36,192 nt of DNA. Origin: Accumulibacter sp. (lineage in GTDB: Bacteria; Pseudomonadota; Gammaproteobacteria; Burkholderiales; Rhodocyclaceae). Under the pieces are notes generated by a model. The model saw only the letters and a program-made list of their open reading frames with translations. It was not told the origin of the DNA and did no database searches. Numbering within the stretch: position 1 is the first letter of the stretch; each line of letters begins with the position of its first letter. This document shows, in pieces, positions 18,057-30,903 of this stretch. A program made the translations under genes and the position numbers. Location of the stretch: the NCBI GenBank assembly GCA_016788495.1, contig JAEUOM010000019.1:1-36192 (forward strand). Direction: 5' to 3'.

Positions 18057-18455
18057 TCATGGTTGGGGTGAAATGAGCTTGCGCAGCAAGCGGCGAATTT
18101 CCTCAGCCAAGGCTTTCCGGTCAAGGGCCGACGGCTTGGCTGCCAGTCGCAGCACGAGGTCGCACGAACTCAGGTTGGCGCGCAGCAGTCGGAACTGCTC
18201 CCTCGCCAGTCGCCGCAACATATTCCGGTCCACCGAACGGCGGAGGAAACGCTTGGCCACAACCAGCCCGAGCCGCGCCCCCGCAGCGTCGACAGCCTCG
18301 CGAGGCCGATAATGTAGCAGGAAATGGCGGCTCTTCAGCGCCCTCCGGAAGGCAAGAACCGATGCGTACTCGCCAGCCCTGACCAAACGGTAGCGCTTTG
18401 GAAAAGCCGCCGGGCGTGGCGGACGTTCGCTCGCAGCGTCAGAGGCTGAGCTCAA
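18057..18455 (-). CDS. rnpA: Ribonuclease P protein component
   Basis: A 132-aa protein that binds RNase P RNA for 5' maturation of tRNAs. [17 protein letters not shown] is the family N-terminus, and [28 protein letters not shown] holds the conserved RNR-type basic helix (positions about 71-98). The start is a TTG at 18455 that overlaps the rpmH stop as TTGA; no other start codon exists before the conserved region. It is translated coupled to rpmH and followed closely by yidD. Confidence 0.94.
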   Translation of the reverse strand: MSSASDAASERPPRPAAFPKRYRLVRAGEYASVLAFRRALKSRHFLLHYRPREAVDAAGARLGLVVAKRFLRRSVDRNMLRRLAREQFRLLRANLSSCDLVLRLAAKPSALDRKALAEEIRRLLRKLISPQP

Positions 18456-18586
18456 ACGCCAAGGCGATGGCGACCCTTGGCACGGCGGGCACGAATCACT
18501 CCGCGGCCACCACGGGTGGACATGCGGACAAGAAAGCCATGCGTCCGCTTGCGGCGAACGACTGACGGCTGATAGGTACGTTTCAT
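18452..18586 (-). CDS. rpmH: 50S ribosomal protein L34
   Basis: A 44-aa basic protein starting [20 protein letters not shown] and ending KGRHRLGV, the normal L34 length and sequence. AAGGG sits 7 nt before the ATG. It is the first gene of the leftward rpmH-rnpA-yidD-yidC-mnmE cluster, driven by the promoter at 18625-18654. Its TGA overlaps the TTG start of rnpA. Confidence 0.97.
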   Translation of the reverse strand: MKRTYQPSVVRRKRTHGFLVRMSTRGGRGVIRARRAKGRHRLGV

Positions 18587-18624
18587 GGCTAAGCCCTTGA
18601 AGTCAAAGCTGGAAAAAAGGATGG

Positions 18625-18654
18625 ATTAGACAGCTACGGGGCAAGCCTTGTCAA
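18625..18654 (-). promoter_or_regulatory. Promoter of the rpmH operon
   Basis: Minus strand TTGACA (18654-18649, perfect), 18 nt, TCTAAT (18630-18625, 5 of 6), about 40 nt before the rpmH ATG. Confidence 0.7.
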
Positions 18655-18674
18655 GGCCATATTTTTTTCGGAGC

Positions 18675-18683
18675 TGTGGATAA
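18675..18683 (-). promoter_or_regulatory. Perfect DnaA box
   Basis: TGTGGATAA on the plus strand is the exact complement of the consensus TTATCCACA. It lies between the rpmH promoter and dnaA and would suit autoregulation of dnaA. Confidence 0.8.
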
Positions 18684-18705
18684 CTTCCGCGCAACCGGTT
18701 AGAAT
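18677..18705 (+). promoter_or_regulatory. Possible dnaA promoter overlapping the DnaA box
   Basis: TAGAAT (18700-18705, 5 of 6) with a weak -35 TGGATA (4 of 6) at 17-nt spacing inside the DnaA box. DnaA binding would block it, as in known dnaA autoregulation. The -35 is poor. Confidence 0.35.
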
Positions 18706-18901
18706 TTGCATTTTGCGAGTTCTGACAGGAACGGCAGCGGGCCATCGGGGGAAGGCCGCCAGCGCTCGGAGAGGCACTGTCATGGCCGCCAACCATCCCG
18801 GGCAGTGTTAGCCATGCTTCTGATTGCAAGGAAAAAGCCACTGTTTGTCGCAGCGGGCCGCGGTTTCGGCTGGCAGCGGGACGGTGCCATGACGTTCGCC
18901 G

Positions 18902-20302
18902 ATGAGTAGTTTCTGGTCCTCCTGTCTGAGTCAGTTCGAACAGGAACTACCACCTCAGCAGTTCAACACCTGGATCCGTCCGCTTCGTCTCGAAGGAGAG
19001 GACGACGTCGCGCGCGGTCTTCGCTTGCTGGCGCCGAACGGATTCATCCTCAAGTGGGTCAAGGAACGCTATCTGGCACGCATCGAGGCGCTTGGCAGCG
19101 AGTATTTTTCGCTACCGGTGATCATCACGCTGAGCCTGGCCGAGCGACCGGCAGCGAATGCCGAACCCGCGCCCGTCGGCTCGGACCGGGGAAGAGCGGG
19201 GCCGACGTCGGCGCCGGCGGTCGCCGCAGTCACTTCGAGCCCGGCCAGGACCGCCGACCGGGAGCGCTCAGGCTACGAAAAGACGCGGCTTATTGCCGGC
19301 TTCACCTTCGACAACCTGGTTGTCGGCAAGGCCAACGACCTCGCACGCGCTGCCGCCCACCGCGTCGCCGACCAACCGGGCGAGACTGGCTACAACCCGT
19401 TGTTCATCTACGGAGGCGCCGGGCTTGGCAAGACCCACCTGATCCACGCGATCGGTAACGCGATCCTGGAACAGCGGCCGAACAAGGTGGTGCGCTACGT
19501 GCATGCTGAAGACTACTACTCCGACGTGGTCCGCGCCTATCAGCAGAAGTCGTTCGATGTATTCAAGCGCTATTACCGTTCGCTCGACGTCCTGCTGCTC
19601 GACGATGTCCAGTTCTTCAACGGCAAGAACCGGACGCAGGAGGAGTTCTTCTACGTCTTCAATGCGTTGAGCGAGTCAAAAAAGCAGATCGTCATCAGTT
19701 GTGACACCTACCCCAAGAACATTTCCGGGCTCGAGGATCGCCTCGTGACGCGTTTCGACTGGGGACTGACGGTGCAGATCGAACCACCGGAAACCGAGAT
19801 GCGCGTCGCAATCCTCAAGAAGAAGGCAGAACAGGAGCAGGTTGCCCTTGACGACGAAGTCGCTTTTTACATTGCCAAGCACTTGCGATCGAACGTTCGC
19901 GAGCTGGAGGGCGCCCTGAAGAAGGTGCTTGCCTATTCGGCCTTTCACGGTCAGCAAATCGCCCTCGAACTCGCCAAGGACGCGCTGAAGGATGTGATCG
20001 GCTCGGTCAACAGGCAGATCACGGTCGAGGGCATCCAGAAGACCGTTGCAGAGTACTTCAAGATCAAGGTGGCCGATCTCTTCTCGAAGAAGCGCACACG
20101 CGTCGTCGTTCGACCGCGGCAGATCGCCATGTGGTTGGCGAAGAACCTGACATCGCAGAGCTATCCATCGATCGGCGAGCATTTTGGTGGCCGCGACCAC
20201 ACAACCGTGCTGCACGCGGTGCGCACCATCGACCAGTTGCGCCTGAAGGATGAGGCTCTGAACCACGACGTCCATGTCCTCGAGCAGGTGCTGAAGGGGT
20301 GA
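18902..20302 (+). CDS. dnaA: Chromosomal replication initiator protein DnaA
   Basis: A 466-aa protein that binds DnaA boxes and opens the origin. Domain I is at 1-80 ([23 protein letters not shown] begins the protein), followed by a low-complexity linker (85-125). The AAA+ domain has Walker A GGAGLGKT (171-178) and Walker B LLLDD (231-235). Domain IV has the DNA-binding signature [13 protein letters not shown] starting at residue 428. The ATG has no clear ribosome site, which may keep synthesis low. It stands opposite to rpmH and upstream of dnaN and gyrB. Confidence 0.98.
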   Translation: MSSFWSSCLSQFEQELPPQQFNTWIRPLRLEGEDDVARGLRLLAPNGFILKWVKERYLARIEALGSEYFSLPVIITLSLAERPAANAEPAPVGSDRGRAGPTSAPAVAAVTSSPARTADRERSGYEKTRLIAGFTFDNLVVGKANDLARAAAHRVADQPGETGYNPLFIYGGAGLGKTHLIHAIGNAILEQRPNKVVRYVHAEDYYSDVVRAYQQKSFDVFKRYYRSLDVLLLDDVQFFNGKNRTQEEFFYVFNALSESKKQIVISCDTYPKNISGLEDRLVTRFDWGLTVQIEPPETEMRVAILKKKAEQEQVALDDEVAFYIAKHLRSNVRELEGALKKVLAYSAFHGQQIALELAKDALKDVIGSVNRQITVEGIQKTVAEYFKIKVADLFSKKRTRVVVRPRQIAMWLAKNLTSQSYPSIGEHFGGRDHTTVLHAVRTIDQLRLKDEALNHDVHVLEQVLKG

Positions 20303-20343
20303 GACGAGCGGGGGAGAAGTCGGTGGGAAACTGCTTGGCTGAT

Positions 20344-20475
20344 GGTGGACAACAGTGGGCGGGCAGCACCGTGGAAAAGTTGTCCCTTTTTGCCCACAGC
20401 CCCATACCCTCTCTGTACCTCCCTTTATATGGATCTAATTGGTTGAATTAAATTGTTTACTGGGTGTTATCAACA
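20344..20475. other. Putative oriC core: DnaA-box cluster and AT-rich stretch between dnaA and dnaN
   Basis: Four candidate boxes lie here: GGTGGACAA (20344-20352, complement TTGTCCACC, two mismatches to TTWTNCACA), CGTGGAAAA (20370-20378, complement TTTTCCACG, one mismatch), TTGCCCACA (20390-20398, two mismatches) and TTATCAACA (20467-20475, one mismatch). Between the third and fourth is the most AT-rich stretch of the area (20423-20460), suited to be the unwinding element. The polarity change of genes nearby agrees with an origin. None of the boxes is perfect, and the perfect box is on the other side of dnaA. Confidence 0.6.
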
Positions 20476-20513
20476 GACTTGACCGAACCTTAGTCTTTAA
20501 AGGATTTAGATAT

Positions 20514-24184
<3,671 letters not shown>

Positions 24185-24249
24185 TCAGCGGCGCGCTTCG
24201 CGCTGGCCCGCATGGGCTACTGGTTGCTGCCGGCGGTTGGCTGTCTGCT

Positions 24250-25089
24250 TCACGGCTTGGCTGCTGGGAGCGCAGGAGCGCGGTAGCGGTTGATGGCATC
24301 GCGGGTTTCGCGGGCAACGATGCGCGAAGCCTCGGCGTAGGCCTCACCGCTGCCGGCGTAGAGGATGGCGCGCGAGGAATTGATCATCAGCCCGTTGCCA
24401 CTGCGGTCGCAACCGGCACGGACGGTCGCCTCGACATCGCCGCCCTGCGCGCCGATGCCGGGAACGAGCAGCGGCATGTCGCCAGTCAGTGCGCGGACGC
24501 GGGCGATTTCGCGCGGAAAGGTGGCACCGACAACCAGGCCGCACTGCCCGCCCTCGTTCCACTCGTCGCTGACCAGCCGGGCCAGCCGTTCGTAAAGTCT
24601 CTCGCCGCCGACGTCGAGAAACTGCAGGTCGCTGCCGCCCGGATTCGAGGTGCGGCAGAGCAGGATGACGCCCTTGTCGCGATGCGCCAGGTAGGGAGCC
24701 ACCGAGTCGCGCCCGAGGTAGGGGTTGATCGTGACAGCGTCGGCCTGGTAGCGCTCGAAAGCCTCGATTGCGTACTGCTCAGCGGTGCTGCCAATATCGC
24801 CGCGCTTGGCATCGAGGATCACGGGTACGCCGGGATGACGCGAGTGGACGTGGGCGATCAGCGCTTCCAGCTGCTCTTCGGCACGGCTGGCGGAGAAATA
24901 GGCGATCTGCGGCTTGAAACAGCAGACCAGGTCGGCCGTCGCGTCGACGATCGCACGGCAGAACTCGAGGATCGCGCCCGGCTTGCCCTTGAGATGTGCT
25001 GGCAGGCGAGCAATGTCCGGGTCGAGGCCGACGCAGAGCAGGGTGTTGCGGTCCTTCCAAGCCGATTTGAGTGCGTGCATGAAGTTCAT
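24250..25089 (-). CDS. pyrF: Orotidine 5'-phosphate decarboxylase
   Basis: A 279-aa protein of the longer (type 2) OMP decarboxylase group, the last step of UMP synthesis. The catalytic motif is DAKRGD at residues 93-98 (Lys95), followed by IGSTAEQYA. Other typical parts are [30 protein letters not shown] and [10 protein letters not shown]. It is convergent with gyrB, with 65 nt between, and divergent from the kinase-like gene. The ribosome site before the ATG is weak; a second ATG three codons on is possible. Confidence 0.96.
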   Translation of the reverse strand: MNFMHALKSAWKDRNTLLCVGLDPDIARLPAHLKGKPGAILEFCRAIVDATADLVCCFKPQIAYFSASRAEEQLEALIAHVHSRHPGVPVILDAKRGDIGSTAEQYAIEAFERYQADAVTINPYLGRDSVAPYLAHRDKGVILLCRTSNPGGSDLQFLDVGGERLYERLARLVSDEWNEGGQCGLVVGATFPREIARVRALTGDMPLLVPGIGAQGGDVEATVRAGCDRSGNGLMINSSRAILYAGSGEAYAEASRIVARETRDAINRYRAPALPAAKP

Positions 25090-25241
25090 CGTCGAGTCAG
25101 CGCAGGCAAAAGCGCCATTCTACGGTCAACCAAGGCGGCCTGCTGCAGGCGGCGACCGCTTGCCCGACAAGGGAAGCGTGCAACGGAGCCGGGATAAGCG
25201 GGTAAACTCGAGCTTCTTTGGCCGCCGGAGGTGGCGCGCAC

Positions 25242-25844
25242 ATGAAGCGACTCACAGCGGAGGAGTACCTGCGGTTGCGGGCTGGCGCCGAGGTGCTGGA
25301 AGCGGACAGCTTCGGCGAGAAGGTGCTGCGCCTGGCGGACGGGACGATCCTCAAGCTCTTTCGGCGCAAGCGCCTGTTGTCTTCTGCGGCATGGTACCCC
25401 TACGCACAGCGCTTTGCCGACAACGCGGTTGCGCTGCGGCGCCGGGGAATAGCCGTACCCCAGATCATCGCCGTCGTGCGCATCCCAGCGATCGCCCGCG
25501 ACGCGGTCCACTACCACCCGCTGCCGGGAGAGAGCCTGCGCCAGTTGCTGCGGGCGGGAATGCACCCGGACGACCGGCAGACGATGAGGCGCGCCTTCAG
25601 CCGTTTCGTCATCGAGCTGCACGACAAGGGCGTCTACTTCCGCTCGTTGCACCTGGGAAACGTCCTCCAGCTGCCCGATGGTCACTTTGGTCTCATCGAC
25701 ATAGCCGATGCCCGCTTGCGACCATGGCGTCTGAGCAGGCATCTTCGCCGACGGAATTTGCGGTTGCTGCTCGCTGCTGCCGACGAATGCGAGCTGATTG
25801 ATGCGGCGGCGGTGCTCTCGGGCAGGGGTGTGGCACCCCTCTGA
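25242..25844 (+). CDS. Small kinase-like protein (LPS-kinase / toluene-tolerance type)
   Basis: A 200-aa protein resembling short BUD32/RIO-like kinases often annotated as toluene tolerance or lipopolysaccharide kinase family. The N-lobe has VLRLADGTILKLFRRKR with a candidate ATP-binding Lys38. The catalytic loop is YFRSLHLGN (132-140), with Asn140 at the metal-binding position, and the DFG-equivalent is LIDIAD (151-156). The usual catalytic Asp of HxDLHxxN appears to be Ser135, which may be a feature of the group or mean loss of activity. ATG 25242 has GGAGG 10 nt upstream. Divergent from pyrF and upstream of the tRNA pair, it appears monocistronic. Substrate unknown. Confidence 0.75.
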   Translation: MKRLTAEEYLRLRAGAEVLEADSFGEKVLRLADGTILKLFRRKRLLSSAAWYPYAQRFADNAVALRRRGIAVPQIIAVVRIPAIARDAVHYHPLPGESLRQLLRAGMHPDDRQTMRRAFSRFVIELHDKGVYFRSLHLGNVLQLPDGHFGLIDIADARLRPWRLSRHLRRRNLRLLLAAADECELIDAAAVLSGRGVAPL

Positions 25845-25861
25845 GCGGGGCGCGCGCCGCC

Positions 25862-25890
25862 TTTACAACGGGTTGCCCGAACCCTATAAT
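25862..25890 (+). promoter_or_regulatory. Promoter of the tRNA-Ala/tRNA-Glu unit
   Basis: TTTACA (25862-25867), 17 nt, TATAAT (25885-25890, perfect), followed by a GC-rich discriminator (CGCGCC), as in stringently controlled stable-RNA promoters. The tRNA begins 17 nt after the -10. Confidence 0.85.
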
Positions 25891-25907
25891 CGCGCCTTCT
25901 TTCGAGC

Positions 25908-25983
<76 letters not shown>

Positions 25984-26008
25984 GTGTGGCGAAAGATCAT
26001 TGATCCGG

Positions 26009-26084
26009 GTCCCCATCGTCTAGAGGCCCAGGACACTACCCTTTCACGGTAGGTACCGGGGTTCGAATCCCCGTGGGGACGCCA
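26009..26084 (+). tRNA. tRNA-Glu (anticodon TTC)
   Basis: A 76-nt gene with encoded CCA, 25 nt after tRNA-Ala and probably cotranscribed. The acceptor stem pairs GTCCCCA with TGGGGAC. The anticodon stem-loop is CTACC-CTTTCAC-GGTAG with anticodon TTC, and the T arm contains GGTTCGAATCC. Confidence 0.97.
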
Positions 26085-28348
<2,264 letters not shown>

Positions 28349-28405
28349 GCGGGCAGCGGATCTGGGCCGGCAGCAGCGAATGGCATGCAGGTGCTGGTGG
28401 GCAGG

Positions 28406-28747
28406 CTAGAAATCCCTGTCGGCTTCCCAGAGCACGAAGCCGTCTTCCTGCTGCGTCCACTGCAGCAGCTCGATCAACGGAAAGGCTCGCTGGCCGAGAC
28501 CGACGGTGGGTGTTTCGTCCGCGGCATCCATGGTGCTCGAGTTTAGGGGTTCGCCGCTGGCTTCAGCGGGCGAGGCTTTCTGGTCGGCGGCCGCCCGCCG
28601 CAAGCGGGTGATCGCTTCCGGCAGCTGTTCGGTGGTGATGACGCCACGCGCACTGCATTCCTTGCCGATGGCGTCAAGCAGCTGCCGGGCGACGGCGGCA
28701 AACATCATGATCTGACCGGAAGTGCTTGAGGTGAATTTGACGAGCAT
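28406..28747 (-). CDS. DUF1840 domain protein
   Basis: A 113-aa cytoplasmic protein. It starts MLVKFTSSTSGQIMMFAAVA followed by RQLLDAIGKE, the N-terminus of DUF1840 proteins common in beta- and gammaproteobacteria. RGVITTEQLPEAITRLRRAA and the C-terminal RAFPLIELLQWTQQEDGFVLW are also typical. ATG 28747 has GGAG 9 nt upstream. The function of the family is unknown. It is convergent with thiC and divergent from rsuA. Confidence 0.85.
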   Translation of the reverse strand: MLVKFTSSTSGQIMMFAAVARQLLDAIGKECSARGVITTEQLPEAITRLRRAAADQKASPAEASGEPLNSSTMDAADETPTVGLGQRAFPLIELLQWTQQEDGFVLWEADRDF

Positions 28748-28818
28748 GGGTTTCTTCTCCATTGGTCCTGAACCGTGTTGCCATCGTTGCAGGTGCGCGA
28801 TCGGCGAATGGTAGCACA

Positions 28819-29592
28819 ATGGACCTGACACGCTTGTTGCAGTCGCAGGGTTTTGGCAGTCGCGCCGAATGTCGAGCGCTGATCGCCGGGGGCCGGGTCA
28901 GTGTGGATGGCCGTCGGTGCGTGGATTGGGACGAGCAGTTCGAAGCTGCGGGGCTGGTTTTTTGCGTTGATGGAGTCTCCTGGCGCTATCACAAGGCGGT
29001 CTATCTGGCGCTGCACAAGCCCGGCTGCTACGAGTGTTCACATCGGCCACAGTATCATCGCAGCGTTTACTCGTTGCTACCGGTGCCGCTGACGCGGCGT
29101 GGGGTCGAGGCGGTCGGGCGCCTGGACCAGGACACGACGGGTCTGCTGCTGCTGAGCGACGACGGCGCCTTCGTACACCGTTACACTTCACCCCGCAAGC
29201 TGGTCGAGAAGGTTTATGAGGTCAGGACGCGGTATGCGGTCGATGAGGGGCAAGTTCAGGCCCTGCTCGCTGGCGTGACGCTGCGCGATGAAGCACTGAC
29301 GGTGGCTGCCGTGCGCTGCCAGCGGTTGGACGACAGGCATCTCCGCCTGAGCGTGACCCTCGGCCGTTACCACTTGGTCAAGCGGCTGCTGGCGGCGGTC
29401 GGTAACCGGGTGGAGAGTCTGCATCGGGTCGCCATTGGCGGTTTCGTCCTGCCGCCAGAGCTGCGCGCGGGGGATTGGATGTGGCTCGAGGCGGCCGACC
29501 TGGAGCGCTTGGCCGCTGGCTGCTTGGCGGCATCGGCCGGCGGGTTGCGCCATGGTGGTCACGCTGCGATGGAAGGAGCGCCAGGGTCGTGA
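28819..29592 (+). CDS. rsuA: 16S rRNA pseudouridine synthase (RsuA family)
   Basis: A 257-aa protein that probably makes pseudouridine 516 in 16S rRNA. The N-terminal S4 RNA-binding domain is MDLTRLLQSQGFGSRAECR to VDWDEQ. The catalytic motif GRLDQDTTGLLLLSDDG holds Asp103. LALHKPGCYECS and YEVRTRY also fit RsuA. It is slightly longer than E. coli RsuA (231 aa) through an Ala/Gly-rich tail. The ATG at 28819 matches the family start but has only a weak ribosome site. Confidence 0.88.
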   Translation: MDLTRLLQSQGFGSRAECRALIAGGRVSVDGRRCVDWDEQFEAAGLVFCVDGVSWRYHKAVYLALHKPGCYECSHRPQYHRSVYSLLPVPLTRRGVEAVGRLDQDTTGLLLLSDDGAFVHRYTSPRKLVEKVYEVRTRYAVDEGQVQALLAGVTLRDEALTVAAVRCQRLDDRHLRLSVTLGRYHLVKRLLAAVGNRVESLHRVAIGGFVLPPELRAGDWMWLEAADLERLAAGCLAASAGGLRHGGHAAMEGAPGS

Positions 29593-29719
29593 TGAGAACG
29601 CTGCTGTTGGTCGCTGCGGTGACCGTCCGGGAGACCGGTGCCGTCAGGAATGCTGGCGGCAGGCGACGGTGGTGCATAGCCGGGGTCGCTGGACTGTCGT
29701 CTTGCGAGTGGCGCCGGCG

Positions 29720-30631
29720 ATGACCCTGACCGAACTGCGCTACATCGTGGCGCTGGCGCGCGAGCGGCACTTCGGGCATGCGGCGGAAAAATGCCACGTC
29801 AGTCAGCCGACTCTGTCGGTAGCGGTAAAAAAGGTCGAGCAGCGCTACGGCGTCGTCCTCTTCGAACGCTCCTCGGCAGACGTGCGCCTGACGATGATGG
29901 GCGAGCAGATCGCACAGCAGGCGGAGCGTGTGCTCGAAGAGGCGGCGAGGCTCAAGGAGATCGTGGTGCAGGGGAAGGATCCCTTGCTCGGGCCCCTGCG
30001 GCTGGGCGCGATCTATACCATCGCACCTTATCTGCTGCCGCGGCTGATCCCCGCCCTGCACGCACGAGCGCCGCGGATGCCACTTTACCTGCAGGAGAAC
30101 TTCACCGTCAATCTGGCCGGGCAGTTGCGGCGCGGTGATCTCGACGTGATCGTCGTTGCCCTGCCGTTCGCTGAGCCCGGAGTCGTATCGCGAGTGGTTT
30201 ACGAGGAGCCTTTTTGTGTCGTGATGCCACGCCAACATCCGTTGGCGCAGCAGGAGCGGATCGACACCCGCCAAGTGGCGGCCGAGAACCTGTTGCTGCT
30301 GGGCAATGGGAACTGCTTTCGCGACCAGGTGGTGCAGGCCTGTCCGCAGCTCTCGGCGCCGGGTGGGACCGAGGGATCGCTCGAAGGCAGCTCGCTGGAG
30401 ACGGTGCGCTACATGATTGCCAGCGGCGCCGGGATTTCGGTCGTTCCTGCTTCGGCGGCAGCTTCGTGGCCACGCGAGGATTCGCTGCTGAGCGTGCGCC
30501 ACTTCAGCGAGCCGGCACCGATGCGCAAGGTGGTGATCGCCTGGCGGGCGACCTTTCCCAGGCCGCAAGCGATCGACGTCCTGCGTGCAGCGATCGTCGA
30601 TTCCCCACCGCCCGGGGTGCTCGTCGTCTGA
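29720..30631 (+). CDS. oxyR: Hydrogen peroxide-sensing LysR-type regulator OxyR
   Basis: A 303-aa LysR-family activator. The winged helix is at 1-60 (MTLTELRYIVALARERHFGH, then SQPTLSVAVKKVE). The sensing pair is present at the E. coli positions, Cys199 and Cys208, in GNGNCFRDQVVQAC, so peroxide sensing by a disulfide is expected. I chose ATG 29720 from the family start; the frame is open to 29435 inside rsuA. Its own target genes (katG, ahpC) are not adjacent. Confidence 0.93.
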   Translation: MTLTELRYIVALARERHFGHAAEKCHVSQPTLSVAVKKVEQRYGVVLFERSSADVRLTMMGEQIAQQAERVLEEAARLKEIVVQGKDPLLGPLRLGAIYTIAPYLLPRLIPALHARAPRMPLYLQENFTVNLAGQLRRGDLDVIVVALPFAEPGVVSRVVYEEPFCVVMPRQHPLAQQERIDTRQVAAENLLLLGNGNCFRDQVVQACPQLSAPGGTEGSLEGSSLETVRYMIASGAGISVVPASAAASWPREDSLLSVRHFSEPAPMRKVVIAWRATFPRPQAIDVLRAAIVDSPPPGVLVV

Positions 30632-30735
30632 TCGTTGCCGGGGCAATCGTCTCCGGGTGATGGGCGATTGGGGAGCGTCAGGCGATGCGTCGGCGACGAG
30701 GGGGAGAGCCGGGCCGACCGGTTGCGGGGCGCCGT

Positions 30736-30751
30736 TGTTTCACGTGGAACG
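30736..30751. promoter_or_regulatory. parS-like ParB binding site
   Basis: TGTTTCACGTGGAACG matches the bacterial parS consensus TGTTTCACGTGAAACA at 14 of 16 positions, with the central CACGTG intact. It lies about 11.8 kb from dnaA, in the space between convergent oxyR and topB, as expected for an origin-proximal centromere. Confidence 0.7.
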
Positions 30752-30788
30752 GGCCGCTGGCCAGCGTCGACCCGTGGTCCGTTAATGT

Positions 30789-30842
30789 GAAAGTCGCGTC
30801 AGCGACTCGCGACTTTCCCTTCTCCCGGGCGCGGGAGAAGGG
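30789..30842. repeat. Tandem perfect palindromic elements between oxyR and topB
   Basis: Two adjoining stem-loops: GAAAGTCGCG-9-CGCGACTTTC (30789-30817) and CCCTTCTCCCG-4-CGGGAGAAGGG (30817-30842). They share one base. The second resembles the dispersed CCCTTCTCCCG repeat type seen between genes in many proteobacteria. They may also end transcription from both sides of this convergent pair. Confidence 0.6.
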
Positions 30843-30903
30843 CCGGGAATCAGGGAAACGGCCATGACTTTCATTATCAGGGGCGTCTCGACAGTCGTGA
30901 CCG

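Larger units (their letters stand above)
18587..18901. other. rpmH-dnaA intergenic control region
   Basis: The 315-nt divergent region holds the rpmH promoter, a perfect DnaA box and a possible dnaA promoter. The remaining 190 nt before dnaA show no clear element. A short open frame (from 18706) ends at 18909, overlapping the dnaA start by 8 nt, but it looks like chance. Confidence 0.6.

Noticed and set aside
18706-18909. 67-codon frame upstream of and overlapping the dnaA start
   Set aside because: Possible leader peptide, but no ribosome site and a low-complexity sequence; most likely chance.
24185-24249. GCGCG-CTT-CGCGC as terminator between gyrB and pyrF
   Set aside because: Only 5 bp and no T-tract; too weak to call.
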